This document shows, one piece after another, positions 8,668 to 18,358 of a DNA stretch of 38,475 nucleotides (position 1 is its first letter; every line of letters starts with the position of its first letter). Location: positions 1-38,475 of the forward strand of contig JAFGKR010000045.1 of the NCBI GenBank assembly GCA_016928515.1, read 5' to 3'. The stretch is from Bacteroidota bacterium. GTDB taxonomy: Bacteria; Bacteroidota; Ignavibacteria; SZUA-365. The position numbers were made by a program, and so were the translations under genes. The notes below the pieces were generated by a model that saw only the letters and a list, made by a program, of their open reading frames with translations, had not been told where the DNA came from and ran no database searches.

Positions 8668-10446
8668 ATGGCGAAACAGGAAATCATTCTCAAGGGACTT
8701 CCGGCTTCAGGAGGTATCGCAATCGGTCCGGCATACGTGTACGAAAGAGAAGAAGTATACGTCTCCCAGCGCATTCTCACCGAGAACGAAGTTGAGAGAG
8801 AGCTGCACCTGCTCGAAGAAGCCATGATGCGCTCGCGTCATCAGCTCGAAAAGATAGCCACATTCGCTCGCGAGACGCTGGACAGCGACGCCGCACAGAT
8901 TTTCGAAGGGCAGTTGCTGATGCTCGATGATCCGGAGATGCGCAAGGCTCTGGACCAGCGACTCCGCCACGAGAAGAAGAACGCTGATTTCCTGATATAC
9001 GATGAATTAAAGAAATACCGGGCGATGCTCAACGAAAGCCGGAACGAGCTGCTTCGCGAACGGATGGTAGACATCGACGAAGTCGGTCAGCGCATCATTC
9101 GCAATCTGCAGAAAAAACGTTTGCACTCGACGGTGGAGGGGGAACACGTCATCATCGCAAATTCACTCACACCATCCGATACCCTGCTGTTCAGCCGGAA
9201 TGACGTCTTGGGTTTCGCCACCGACCTCGGCGGTATCACCTCACACGCCGCCATCCTCTCGCGCTCGCTGAAAATTCCCGCGGTCACCGCGTTGCACACC
9301 GTTACGGCAATGGTGGAAACCGGTGACGAGGTGATCATCGACGGCCAGAGAGGACTACTGATCATCAACCCCTGCGATGAGCACCGCCTTGACTACCATC
9401 GCAAAATCAAACGCATCGAACGCTTCGAGAGCGAACTCAAGGGATTGGTCGACCTCCCCTCTGTGACGCAGGACGGCCACAAGGTGGAGCTTTCCGCAAA
9501 TGCGGAGTTCATCAATGAACTCGAGTACGTCGTCACGCAGGGATCCAAGGGTATCGGACTCTACCGGACCGAGCATTTGTATATCGAGAAAGGGGATTTC
9601 CCTTCCGAGCAGGAACAGTACATTGAATACAGTGAAATCGCTCACATGATGTATCCCCAACAGGTCATTTTCAGGACCTTCGACATCGGTGGCGACAAAC
9701 TGCTGGATTCGGCCGTGAAGGAGTCGAACCCGTTCCTCGGCTGGCGGGGCATTCGCATGATGCTCGACAAGCCCGTGATCTTCCGCCAGCAGTTGCGTGC
9801 CATGCTTCGCGCCTCGACGATGAAAAACATCAAGATCATGTTTCCCATGATATCCGGTGTGGCGGAACTTCGCGAAGTGCTCAACATGCTCGAAGACGTT
9901 CGCGGTGAACTGCGTGACGAGGGCATCTCGTTCGATGAATCCATGCAGATCGGCCTGATGATCGAGGTTCCTTCGGCAGTGTTCGTCGCGGATGAACTCG
10001 CACAGCATGTGGATTTCTTCAGTATTGGCACAAACGACCTGGTGCAGTACCTCATGGCGGTGGATCGGAACAATGAATTGATAGCGGATCTCTACCAGGA
10101 ATTGCATCCCGCCGTCCTGCGGGCGATCAAGATTACGATCGACACCGGGCATCGACACGGTCTCTGGGTGGGGATGTGCGGGGAAATGGCCGGGAATCCT
10201 CTTGCGACGGTCCTCCTTCTCGGTTTGGGGCTGGATGAATTTTCCATGGTCCCTTCGGTCATTCCCGAAGTGAAGAAAATCATCCGCTCGACGACGTACA
10301 CCGAAGCGAAGGGAATTGCACAGGAGGTTCTGCAGAAATCCAACTCGCTCGATATTCGTACCTTTCTGACCGAATATATGGAACAGCGGTATCCGGAGTT
10401 GCTTGTCGGCATGTTGAACGGAGACAATGGAGTAGTACATGAGTGA
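8668..10446 (+). CDS. ptsI: PTS enzyme I (phosphoenolpyruvate-protein phosphotransferase)
   Basis: The 592-aa enzyme transfers phosphate from PEP to HPr. The N-terminal signature GIAIGPAYVY leads into the HPr-binding helical domain. The phospho-His is H193 in GGITSHAAILSRSLKIPAV. The C-terminal PEP-binding TIM barrel has GIGLYRTEHLY, FRTFDIGGDK, NPFLGWRGIR, FPMISG, GTNDLVQY and the active-site Cys (about 504) in GMCGEMAG. It has no GAF domain, so it is the sugar-PTS form and not the nitrogen PtsP form. Its end overlaps the pgi start by 8 nt. Confidence 0.95.
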   Translation: MAKQEIILKGLPASGGIAIGPAYVYEREEVYVSQRILTENEVERELHLLEEAMMRSRHQLEKIATFARETLDSDAAQIFEGQLLMLDDPEMRKALDQRLRHEKKNADFLIYDELKKYRAMLNESRNELLRERMVDIDEVGQRIIRNLQKKRLHSTVEGEHVIIANSLTPSDTLLFSRNDVLGFATDLGGITSHAAILSRSLKIPAVTALHTVTAMVETGDEVIIDGQRGLLIINPCDEHRLDYHRKIKRIERFESELKGLVDLPSVTQDGHKVELSANAEFINELEYVVTQGSKGIGLYRTEHLYIEKGDFPSEQEQYIEYSEIAHMMYPQQVIFRTFDIGGDKLLDSAVKESNPFLGWRGIRMMLDKPVIFRQQLRAMLRASTMKNIKIMFPMISGVAELREVLNMLEDVRGELRDEGISFDESMQIGLMIEVPSAVFVADELAQHVDFFSIGTNDLVQYLMAVDRNNELIADLYQELHPAVLRAIKITIDTGHRHGLWVGMCGEMAGNPLATVLLLGLGLDEFSMVPSVIPEVKKIIRSTTYTEAKGIAQEVLQKSNSLDIRTFLTEYMEQRYPELLVGMLNGDNGVVHE

Positions 10447-11776
10447 TATGATCCGCATAGACGATACGAACTGCCGCGGTTTCCTTGCTGACGACGCGCT
10501 CTCCGCTGCCCGCAACCGTGTTGCTGAAGCGTTGGCAACTCTGCAGTCGCGCAGCGGGCCGGGCAGCGATTTCCTCGGATGGGTGGATCTCCCCGTACAG
10601 GCACGCGAAGCACTTCCACCGCTGCTTGAAACAGCCGAGGAAATCCGTGCACAATCCGACGTGCTCGTCGTCGTGGGTATCGGGGGCTCGTATCTCGGTG
10701 CCCGGGCGGTGATCGAAGCTCTTCGTCCTCCCTTCGGCGGGGATGATCTTTCGATACTGTATGCCGGACACCACATTGACGGCGGGTATCTCAGCGCGAT
10801 GCTCGATCATCTCGAAGGGCGGCGCGTGAGCATCAATGTCATTTCCAAATCGGGCACGACGACCGAACCGGCAATCGCCTTTCGCATCCTTCGCCGGTGG
10901 ATGGAGGATCGGTACGGGAAAGCGGAAGCCGCACGCCGCATTTTCGCAACAACGGATGCCCGAAAAGGCGCGCTGCGGACATTGGCGGATGAAGAGGGAT
11001 ATCGCAGCTTCGTCATTCCCGATGACGTCGGCGGGCGTTTCTCCGTCTTTACACCCGTGGGACTGCTGCCGATCGCCGCCGCCGGTGTGAATGCCGCTGC
11101 CCTGCTCGACGGCGCCATCGCCATGCGCGGGAAATGCGGCTTCCGTGATCCGCACGCCAATCCCGCTTTCGCGTATGCCGTGCTGCGCGATGCACTGTAT
11201 CACTCGGGACAATCCGTCGAAGTCCTCGCGTCTTTCCACCCGCAACTCCAATACATTACCGAATGGTGGAAGCAGCTGTTCGGCGAGAGCGAAGGGAAAG
11301 ACGGTCGGGGCCTTTTCCCGGCGGCCGTGACGAATACCACCGATCTGCATTCGATGGGGCAGTACATTCAGGACGGTCAACGGATGTTGTTCGAAACCTT
11401 CCTGTTTTCCGATATCGCTGAAGTGGACATCGCACTTCCGGTATCTGATGACGACACCGACGGCCTGCGCTATCTTGCCGGACGGACCCTGGCGGATGTG
11501 AACCGGCAGGCGATGCGGGGCACGGCGCTCGCGCATCTGTCGGGCGGAGTTCCGAACGCGCTGATCACCCTCTCTTCCATCAGTCCGGCATCGATCGGTG
11601 CGCTGTTGTATTTTTTCGAAACGGCGGTCGCGCTCAGCGGCTACGCCCTGGGCGTCAATCCCTTCGACCAGCCCGGTGTCGAGGAATACAAGCGGAATAT
11701 GTTCGCCCTGCTGCGCAAACCCGGCTTCGAGCAGTTGCATGACGAATTGACGGCAAGGCTCGGAGGACTTTCATGA
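10439..11776 (+). CDS. pgi: Glucose-6-phosphate isomerase
   Basis: The 445-aa enzyme interconverts glucose-6-phosphate and fructose-6-phosphate. Visible hallmarks are VVVGIGGSYLGARA, the SIS sugar-phosphate site ISKSGTTTEP, GGRFSVFTPVG, and the family signature FDQPGVEEYK near the C-terminus. Length matches the shorter bacterial/Gram-positive-type PGIs. ATG 10439 overlaps the ptsI stop; ATG 10448 is an alternative that would shorten it by 3 residues. The end overlaps the next gene as ATGA, so translation of the two isomerases is probably coupled. Confidence 0.93.
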   Translation: MSDMIRIDDTNCRGFLADDALSAARNRVAEALATLQSRSGPGSDFLGWVDLPVQAREALPPLLETAEEIRAQSDVLVVVGIGGSYLGARAVIEALRPPFGGDDLSILYAGHHIDGGYLSAMLDHLEGRRVSINVISKSGTTTEPAIAFRILRRWMEDRYGKAEAARRIFATTDARKGALRTLADEEGYRSFVIPDDVGGRFSVFTPVGLLPIAAAGVNAAALLDGAIAMRGKCGFRDPHANPAFAYAVLRDALYHSGQSVEVLASFHPQLQYITEWWKQLFGESEGKDGRGLFPAAVTNTTDLHSMGQYIQDGQRMLFETFLFSDIAEVDIALPVSDDDTDGLRYLAGRTLADVNRQAMRGTALAHLSGGVPNALITLSSISPASIGALLYFFETAVALSGYALGVNPFDQPGVEEYKRNMFALLRKPGFEQLHDELTARLGGLS

Positions 11777-12831
11777 GCAGCATCGATTACGCCGCGCGCG
11801 TCTCCAGTCTCGACTCGCATGACATGTACAGCGTTCTGTGTGATTATCCGCAACAGGTTCGCACCGGCATGGACATCGGAAACACCGTCAATCTCACCGC
11901 TATCGATGCACGCCGGATCAGACGGATGGTCATCTGCGGAATGGGCGGCTCGGCGATCGGTGGAGACGTGCTGCGCGTATACGCCGAAGCGCTGTCACCG
12001 ATTCCGATCGTGGTGATCCGCGGATACGGTGTCCCGGCCTTCGTCGGCGAAGACACGCTGGTCGCCGTACTCAGCTATTCCGGCGGTACCGAAGAATCTC
12101 TTGCTGCCTATGACGACGCCCGGGCGCGCGGGGCACAGTGCCTGGTCATAACATCCGGCGGAACATTGCTCGTCCGGGCCGAGTCGGAAGGAGTACCGGT
12201 CGCGCTCATTCCCGGTGGACTCGCCCCACGATGCGCACTCGGATACCTGTTCTTCCCGTTGCTCATGATCGCGGCGCGGCTCGACGTGCTCGACATCCAG
12301 CAATCGACGCTCACCAGCCTTATCGAGATGCTGGAAACCGCGACGAGGGAATACGCCGATTATCTGGATCGGGACAATCAGGCCATCGTGATCGCAGAGA
12401 AACTTGTTGGGCGGTTACCTGTATTGTATGCTGCACAGACGGGACTCGAGGCCGTGCTCGTTCGCTGGCGCTGCCAGATCGAGGAGAATGCGAAGATGCT
12501 GGCCTACAGCAATGTCTTTCCAGAGATGAATCACAACGAAATTGTCGGCTGGGAACAGAATCCGGACCTTCTTCGCCGCATTGCCGTCCTCGTTCTGCAT
12601 GACCGCGATGATGCGCCCCAGATACGCAGGCGCATCAGCGTGACGCTGGATATCATTCGTCCGATGGCCGCGGATATCATCGAAATCCATGCGCGGGAGG
12701 AATCCGCGCTCGCACGTGTACTGGGATTGATTTGCCTCGGGGACTGGGTGAGTTTTTATCTCGCCATGGCGACAGGTGTCGATCCGTATCCGATCGAGAA
12801 CATCAACCGACTGAAAGCAGCATTGACGTGA
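11773..12831 (+). CDS. Bifunctional phosphoglucose/phosphomannose isomerase family protein
   Basis: The 352-aa protein has two SIS domains. The N-terminal one has MVICGMGGSAIGGDVL, then AVLSYSGGTEES, the sugar-phosphate loop. The C-terminal PMI half has the family motif QIEENAKMLAYSNVFPEMNHNEIVGWE, holding the catalytic Glu and His. Characterised members isomerise both glucose-6-phosphate and mannose-6-phosphate to fructose-6-phosphate. Next to a canonical PGI, the mannose activity, feeding GDP-mannose and surface glycans, is the more likely job here. The start overlaps the pgi stop by 4 nt (ATGA). Confidence 0.9.
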   Translation: MSSIDYAARVSSLDSHDMYSVLCDYPQQVRTGMDIGNTVNLTAIDARRIRRMVICGMGGSAIGGDVLRVYAEALSPIPIVVIRGYGVPAFVGEDTLVAVLSYSGGTEESLAAYDDARARGAQCLVITSGGTLLVRAESEGVPVALIPGGLAPRCALGYLFFPLLMIAARLDVLDIQQSTLTSLIEMLETATREYADYLDRDNQAIVIAEKLVGRLPVLYAAQTGLEAVLVRWRCQIEENAKMLAYSNVFPEMNHNEIVGWEQNPDLLRRIAVLVLHDRDDAPQIRRRISVTLDIIRPMAADIIEIHAREESALARVLGLICLGDWVSFYLAMATGVDPYPIENINRLKAALT

Positions 12832-15710
12832 CGGTGATACGCTCACATCGATCCTGCCGGGCTGTGTCCCTGCGCAGGCCGTGGCGGAATCGTTCCGGTC
12901 TCCTGCTGCATATTCTCTTCCCGGTGATCCTGCTCCTCCCGGTCGTCACCGCTCCCGTATCCGCCCAATTTCTGCCATTCGGACGCAACAAGATAGCCTA
13001 TACCGAATTCGACTGGCGCATCCTCCGCACCGAGCATTTCGATATCTATTACTATCCCGAGATGCAGGAGCTTGCCGGCAGGGGCGCCCACTTTGCCGAA
13101 GAGAGTTATCTCGCGCTCGAGCGCACATTCAATTTCACCATACTTCATCGCATTCCACTGATTTTCTACAGCTCGTCGATTCATTTCCAGCAGACGAACG
13201 TGACCCCGGGCTTCATCCCCGAAGGTGTGGGGGGATTCTTCGAATTTCTGAAAGGGCGGGTGGTGATCCCGAGTCAGGGATCAATGGAGCAGTTTCGTCA
13301 CGTCATCAAGCACGAACTGGTGCATGTGTTCATGCACAACAAGCTCGAGCACGTCCTGCGCAAGCACGGCCAGCGCGCCGATCGCTACCTGCCGCTGTGG
13401 TTCGTCGAAGGATTGGCGGAGTATTATTCCACGGCATGGGACAGCCAGGCCGAGATGGTGCTGCGTGATGCGGTGCTGAACGGGTATTTTGCACCGCTCT
13501 CGCGGATCTGGGCGATCAGCGGCAGCTTCCTGATGTACAAGGAGGGACAGGATGCGCTCGAATTCATCGCGCGGACCATGGGTGAGGAGAAAATCATACA
13601 GCTGGTCGATAATTTCTGGATGTCGGAGAATTTCAGCGAGGTGATGAGGTGGACGCTCGGCATGTCCGTTGAGGAATTTGACCGCGCCTGGGTGCGCGAT
13701 CTGAAGAGACGTATCTATCCGCTGGTGGAGACGCATGACCGTCCCTCGGATGTCGGCCATACGATCGTGCCGAGAGGATTCAATGCAAAGCCTGTCTACT
13801 TTCGGCGCGGGGATTCCTCGTACGTCGTATACATCGCCAACAACACCGGCTATGGCGGCCTCTATATGAAATCCCTTTCCGGCGGGGAGGAGCGACGCCT
13901 GATCGAAGGGGAAAAAACGGATTCCTTCGAAACTTTCCATCTTTTCGGTCCACGCATGGCGGTGAATATCCATGGTATACTTGCCTTTGTCACCAAGAGC
14001 GGCGAAACGGACGTGCTGCATCTGTACGATCTGAATCGGGAGCGGCTCGCGGGCACACTGGCATTCAATGACCTCGTCATGATCGGTTCACCTTCCTGGT
14101 CACCGGACGGTGACCGGATCGTTTTTGCCGCCCTGAATACGGAGGGTGAGAACGACTTGTACATCCTCGATCCGGATGCGCACACACTGCAACAGCTCAC
14201 CGCTGATTTTTACGACGATCGGGATCCTGCCTGGTCTCCCGATGGTACGCGGATAGTGTTCAGTTCCGACCGCGGATTTCTCGGCGCCCGGGGAGTGCAT
14301 CATCTGTACCTTGTCGATCTCGAAGACGGAGACATCCGTTCCCTGACACAGGACAGCTGCAGTTTCATCTCTCCGTCATGGTCGTCAGACGGTCGTCATG
14401 TCGTGTGCACGTCAGATCGTGATGGGACACACAATCTGTATGTCATCACCGTCGACGACGAAATCCCGGTGCTTCCGCCGGTGCGGCAGGTGTCGCACTT
14501 CACCACCGCCGCCTTCGATCCGGTCTGGACACCCGACGGCGACCTGCTCTATTCGGCTTACGATGGTTTCAACTTCGGAATCCTCGGTCTTCGTGACGTG
14601 TCGGCGCGTCTGGATTCCTTTCAAACCGTTCTCGAGCCACGCCTTCCGTTCCGATCGGAGCGGTGGGAGGTTCCGCAAATCGAGGGAGAGACCGCGGAGT
14701 CTCCGCTCGTCTATGAGAAGCGCTACCAGGTCGATATCGCCCAGAGCGCCATTTCCACCGATCCCGTTTTCGGTACATTGGGCGGAGCGGTGCTCAGCAT
14801 GAGCGACGTTCTCGGCGACGACCGCTACTATTTCATGATCTACAACACTGCCCAAACGTCCAGTGAGTTTTTTTCCAGTTTCAATTTTGCAATCTCGCGA
14901 GTATCACTCGGCCGCACGACCCCCTACAGCTATGGTGTGTTTCACTATGCCGGACGGCGATACGACCTGCTCGATCCCGATCTGTACTTCAACGAGCGCG
15001 CTTATGGCGGCTACTTCGCGGCGGCCTTCCCACTGTCGAAATTCCGCCGTCTCGAAGGTTCGGTGAGCTTCAGCAATTCCGACAAAGAGAGCATTGCGGA
15101 GATCCGCCAGAGAAAGGCCTTGCTGCTGACGAACTCCGTCTCCTATGTGAAGGACAATGCACTGTATTACTGGACCGGCCCGATCGACGGGAATCGCTTC
15201 AATCTGACGCTGTCATACACCACCGATCTCCGCTATTCGAATGTGAATTATTATTCGGTGATGGTGGATTACCGGCGATACTTTCGTCTCACCCTGCGGT
15301 CAACCATTGCCTCGCGCTTCGAATTTCTCTATAACCATGGGAAAGAGGCACGCCGCTATTTCCTCGGCGGGAGTTGGGATCTGAGGGGATGGCCACGCTG
15401 GAGCATCCGCGGCACCAAACGCTGGTTGACCAGCCATGAACTCCGTTTCCCTCTGCTCGATCGTGTCGGGCTGGATTTCCCCTTCGGCTCCATCAACCTG
15501 GGGATTCTTCGCGGTGCAGTATTTTTCGATGCCGGAAATTCCTGGGATACGGAGTACGGCAGCACCCTCGGAAGCGTCGGCACTGGACTGCGGCTGAGTC
15601 TGTTCGGTATCCTCGTACTGCGCTATGACATCGGCAAGCGCATCGAAAACAATTTTACACGTTTCCAGGACGGGCTCTTTCAGCAGTTTTTCTTCGGTTG
15701 GGATTTCTGA
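12828..15710 (+). CDS. Three-module envelope protein: MA-family metalloprotease domain, TolB-like propeller, Omp85-like barrel
   Basis: The start is chosen as GTG 12828, overlapping the previous stop as GTGA (960 aa); the ORF track start at 12732 lies deep in the upstream gene. A signal peptide (..LLLHILFPVILLLPVVTAPVSA-QF) is followed by a gluzincin-type zinc site, H162-ELVH, with WFVEGLAEYYS about 30 residues later supplying the third ligand. PD40/TolB repeats follow (about 400-600: SPSWSPDGDRIVF, DPAWSPDGTRIVFSSDRG, SPSWSSDGRHVV, DPVWTPDGDLLYSA). The last 350 residues or so are a beta-barrel with an Omp85 lid-lock-like motif GGSWDLRGW (about 847) and a terminal aromatic (FFFGWDF). It is probably an outer-membrane protein with a periplasmic protease and propeller. 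The substrate is unknown. Confidence 0.85.
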   Translation: MTVIRSHRSCRAVSLRRPWRNRSGLLLHILFPVILLLPVVTAPVSAQFLPFGRNKIAYTEFDWRILRTEHFDIYYYPEMQELAGRGAHFAEESYLALERTFNFTILHRIPLIFYSSSIHFQQTNVTPGFIPEGVGGFFEFLKGRVVIPSQGSMEQFRHVIKHELVHVFMHNKLEHVLRKHGQRADRYLPLWFVEGLAEYYSTAWDSQAEMVLRDAVLNGYFAPLSRIWAISGSFLMYKEGQDALEFIARTMGEEKIIQLVDNFWMSENFSEVMRWTLGMSVEEFDRAWVRDLKRRIYPLVETHDRPSDVGHTIVPRGFNAKPVYFRRGDSSYVVYIANNTGYGGLYMKSLSGGEERRLIEGEKTDSFETFHLFGPRMAVNIHGILAFVTKSGETDVLHLYDLNRERLAGTLAFNDLVMIGSPSWSPDGDRIVFAALNTEGENDLYILDPDAHTLQQLTADFYDDRDPAWSPDGTRIVFSSDRGFLGARGVHHLYLVDLEDGDIRSLTQDSCSFISPSWSSDGRHVVCTSDRDGTHNLYVITVDDEIPVLPPVRQVSHFTTAAFDPVWTPDGDLLYSAYDGFNFGILGLRDVSARLDSFQTVLEPRLPFRSERWEVPQIEGETAESPLVYEKRYQVDIAQSAISTDPVFGTLGGAVLSMSDVLGDDRYYFMIYNTAQTSSEFFSSFNFAISRVSLGRTTPYSYGVFHYAGRRYDLLDPDLYFNERAYGGYFAAAFPLSKFRRLEGSVSFSNSDKESIAEIRQRKALLLTNSVSYVKDNALYYWTGPIDGNRFNLTLSYTTDLRYSNVNYYSVMVDYRRYFRLTLRSTIASRFEFLYNHGKEARRYFLGGSWDLRGWPRWSIRGTKRWLTSHELRFPLLDRVGLDFPFGSINLGILRGAVFFDAGNSWDTEYGSTLGSVGTGLRLSLFGILVLRYDIGKRIENNFTRFQDGLFQQFFFGWDF

Positions 15711-16843
15711 TGCGTGCGCTACTGCCGATCATATCGTTTCTGCTCACCGCATGCGGGTCCGTCCATCACATGGAACCGTTGCTTTCGTCCGGGCCGTGGG
15801 ACTGGCCACAGCAGGGAGGAGGCGCGGAACGGCACTTCGTTGTCCCGTCATTCCCGTCCGCTTCGGGACGGACGACAACGCAAGCGACATGGGAATTCTC
15901 GCTCGATGGTACTGCGGGGACGGCAGGTCCGCTGCTCATCGGAGACGTGCTTCTGTTTCCGTCGGTCGGCGGCGTCGTCGAAGCGGTTCGATTGTCGGAT
16001 GCGAAGACGCTTGCGGAGTTCGATTGTGATTGGTACATCGCCGGCACACCGGCGCTCCTGGGGTCGTCCCTGTTCATTGCGACGATCGGAGGCACGTCGC
16101 TGCTCTACTGCTTCGACATCACGAGCGGGGAGTTGCAGTGGTCACGGATGTTTGAAGCGGTGCATGCCGCAGTCTGCGCGCATCGACACCATGTCTTCGT
16201 CGCCGGCGCTCGGGGTACGGTTGCGCGATTCGCTCCAGGTGATTCCGTGGAAATATGGAAAGTGCAACTCACCGGACCCGCACGTGCCGCACCGGCCGCG
16301 TCTGATACCGTCCTTGTCGTCGGCACGGAAACCGGGGACGTTTTCGGCTTGTCCACGGAGACGGGGCGTATCCTCTGGCGCGTCCCGACATTTGCAGCGG
16401 TGCAGGCAGGGCCTGTGATTGCCGGCGGTGTCGTCATCGCATCGAATCGGAAAGGCATTGTGCACGCGCTCGATCTTCATTCCGGGACAGTCGTGTGGAC
16501 GTATGAATGTGGTGTTCCGGTGTATCATTCTCCGGCGGTTCGTGCGGGGAAACTGCTGCTCCCCGTATCATCAGGCGACCTTCTTCTGCTCGATTTGCAC
16601 GATGGTCGTCTCCTCCGCACGTACACGATCAATGCATTGCCGGGCGCATCGCCACTGCTCTCGGAAATGCACGCGTGGCAGCTTGCGAGGAACGGCAACC
16701 TGTACCGCGTGGATGTTCAGAGCGGGGATGTTCACATCGTGCACAAACTTCCTGCAGGCAGTGAGACACCGCCTGTGATGACTCCCGCAGGCATCCTGCT
16801 TGTCGACCAGGATGGGGAAGCGATCATCGTGGAGGTCCAATGA
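15710..16843 (+). CDS. BamB-like PQQ-repeat beta-propeller lipoprotein
   Basis: The start is ATG 15710, sharing one base with the previous stop (TGATG); the track start at 15698 would spoil the signal. The 377-aa protein has a short lipoprotein signal MRALLPIISFLLTAC with acylation at C15. The body is PQQ-type blades (GDVFGLSTETGRILWRV, GIVHALDLHSGTVVWTYE, GDLLLLDLHDGRLLRTY), as in BamB or quinoprotein propellers. Gly at +2 does not call for inner-membrane retention. The adjacent Omp85-like barrel gene fits a BamB-like role in barrel assembly, but this is inference; PQQ-fold proteins also serve as scaffolds elsewhere. Confidence 0.8.
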   Translation: MRALLPIISFLLTACGSVHHMEPLLSSGPWDWPQQGGGAERHFVVPSFPSASGRTTTQATWEFSLDGTAGTAGPLLIGDVLLFPSVGGVVEAVRLSDAKTLAEFDCDWYIAGTPALLGSSLFIATIGGTSLLYCFDITSGELQWSRMFEAVHAAVCAHRHHVFVAGARGTVARFAPGDSVEIWKVQLTGPARAAPAASDTVLVVGTETGDVFGLSTETGRILWRVPTFAAVQAGPVIAGGVVIASNRKGIVHALDLHSGTVVWTYECGVPVYHSPAVRAGKLLLPVSSGDLLLLDLHDGRLLRTYTINALPGASPLLSEMHAWQLARNGNLYRVDVQSGDVHIVHKLPAGSETPPVMTPAGILLVDQDGEAIIVEVQ

Positions 16844-17472
16844 GCACGCGCAGCATCCGACAGATCGTCCTCGTCGTTGCCATCCCGCTGTCTTTCTGCA
16901 TCATGGTCCCGGCCGCTGTTGCACAGGACATCGACCCACCCCTTTCCGGAAAGATCAACATCGACTCCGAACCACGTGGGGCGGAAGTGTTTCTGGGGGA
17001 CTCGCTGCTCGGCCGTACGCCGCTGCGTATCGACACCGCAATTATGCGGGATGTGCGATTATACTGGCCGTCTCGTCTTTCGTGGGACGCGCAGGAGCAG
17101 GGCCTGCCGCTGCAGTTCCTCGCTGCCGATCAGGGTGTCGTTCTGGTACGCTTCGAAATGCGCGACTGGCGGCGCATGCTCCTCGGGGAGATTTCACCTG
17201 ACGGTGAGGGGAACAGGCAGGTGGGATTCCGCCGGACAGCACTTCGTTTCCCGTCCGCACGAGTACTGTTTCCTGCTGGACTGGGACTTGCGGCAGGGGT
17301 GGCGGCCGTCATTCTCAAACAGAAAGCCGATGCCCTTTACGAAGACTATCTCGTGAGCGGGGACGATGCGCTTCTATCTCAAACGAAAAAGTACGATATT
17401 TACGCAGGAATTTCCCTGGCGCTGCTTCAAGTGGGTCTGGGCTATGTCATCTATCTCGTTCTGGATGAGTAG
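16840..17472 (+). CDS. PEGA-domain protein
   Basis: The 210-aa protein has a signal peptide (to about residue 29, AVA-QD) and one PEGA domain (about 37-65: INIDSEPRGAEVFLGDSLLGRTPLRI), a small beta-sandwich common in surface and cell-wall-binding proteins. Two hydrophobic stretches near the C-terminus (VLFPAGLGLAAGVAAVIL and YAGISLALLQVGLGYVIYLVL) could be membrane helices, placing the PEGA domain in the periplasm. It overlaps the BamB-like gene by 4 nt. No specific function can be given. Confidence 0.8.
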   Translation: MSTRSIRQIVLVVAIPLSFCIMVPAAVAQDIDPPLSGKINIDSEPRGAEVFLGDSLLGRTPLRIDTAIMRDVRLYWPSRLSWDAQEQGLPLQFLAADQGVVLVRFEMRDWRRMLLGEISPDGEGNRQVGFRRTALRFPSARVLFPAGLGLAAGVAAVILKQKADALYEDYLVSGDDALLSQTKKYDIYAGISLALLQVGLGYVIYLVLDE

Positions 17473-17516
17473 GCCTTTGGCCATTATGCAGCCCTCCTCC
17501 CCAACCATCCTGAGCC

Positions 17517-18344
17517 ATGACCGGAAAAGTCGACCTCCATACGCACACGTATTATTCCGATGGTGCGCTGTCGCCGCGGGAACTGGTCACGCGTGCGCAT
17601 GAAGTCGGGATCACCGTTTTGAGCATCACCGATCATGACAATATCGATGGCACCGATGAGGCCATGGAGGCGGCGAAGGATTTTGGGATTGAAGTCATCC
17701 CCGGTGTGGAGTTAAGTTCCACACTCGGTACGAAGGATATTCACATTCTCGGCTATATGTTCGACCCCGGCAATTATCAACTCCGTCATACGCTCGAATT
17801 TCTCCGGAAGGAACGATTCATCCGCGCGGAGCGCATCGTACGCAAGCTCAACAGCATGGATCTGCCGCTCGATTTCGACATCGTACTGGAACATGCCGGT
17901 CATGGTGCCGTCGGGCGCCCGCATATCGCCGCAGCGATGCTGGATGAAGGACTCACGAGTGACTACGCCGAAGCGTTTGACCAGTACATCGGTGACAGTG
18001 GTCCGGCGTTTGAACCCAAGTACAAGATTTCCCCCGAGGACGCGGTGGAAATCATCGCCAACGCAGGCGGCATCTCCATCGTCGCACATCCCGGCTGGTA
18101 TGTGAGTGAGCAGGATCTGTCCTATCTCATCCGGGCGGGCATCGACGGTATCGAGGTCGTGCATCCCGCGCACGACTCCGCACGTCAGCGCTACTATCGC
18201 GGCATTGCATCCACCTACTTCCTGCTGGAAAGCGGTGGCTCGGATTTCCATGGGGGAAAGCGAAACGATTATCAGAATTTCGGCACCTACACGGTGAAAA
18301 GCGATATCGTTCTCGCCATGAAACGAAGACTGTTCATCCAATAA
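17517..18344 (+). CDS. PHP-domain phosphoesterase (TrpH/YciV-like)
   Basis: This 275-aa member of the PHP superfamily has all metal-binding motifs: [11 protein letters not shown] at the N-terminus, ITDHDN, GVELSS, HILGY, IVAHPGW and GGSDFHG. Relatives hydrolyse 3',5'-nucleoside bisphosphates such as pAp or act as 5'-3' exonuclease on short RNAs (RNase AM). Full length and complete active site suggest an active enzyme. It begins 44 nt after the PEGA gene and is 14 nt before ribH. The choice between nucleotidase and RNase is not resolvable here. Confidence 0.88.
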   Translation: MTGKVDLHTHTYYSDGALSPRELVTRAHEVGITVLSITDHDNIDGTDEAMEAAKDFGIEVIPGVELSSTLGTKDIHILGYMFDPGNYQLRHTLEFLRKERFIRAERIVRKLNSMDLPLDFDIVLEHAGHGAVGRPHIAAAMLDEGLTSDYAEAFDQYIGDSGPAFEPKYKISPEDAVEIIANAGGISIVAHPGWYVSEQDLSYLIRAGIDGIEVVHPAHDSARQRYYRGIASTYFLLESGGSDFHGGKRNDYQNFGTYTVKSDIVLAMKRRLFIQ

Positions 18345-18358
18345 GTGCAGAGACGCAT

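Noticed and set aside
9355-11740. Two overlapping minus-strand ORFs of 473 and 486 aa
   Set aside because: Both are antisense to ptsI/pgi, whose identity is certain; composition is His/Arg-rich as expected for shadows.
12732-12827. Upstream extension of the protease/barrel gene
   Set aside because: It would overlap the isomerase gene by 100 nt and push the signal peptide inward; GTG 12828 fits better.
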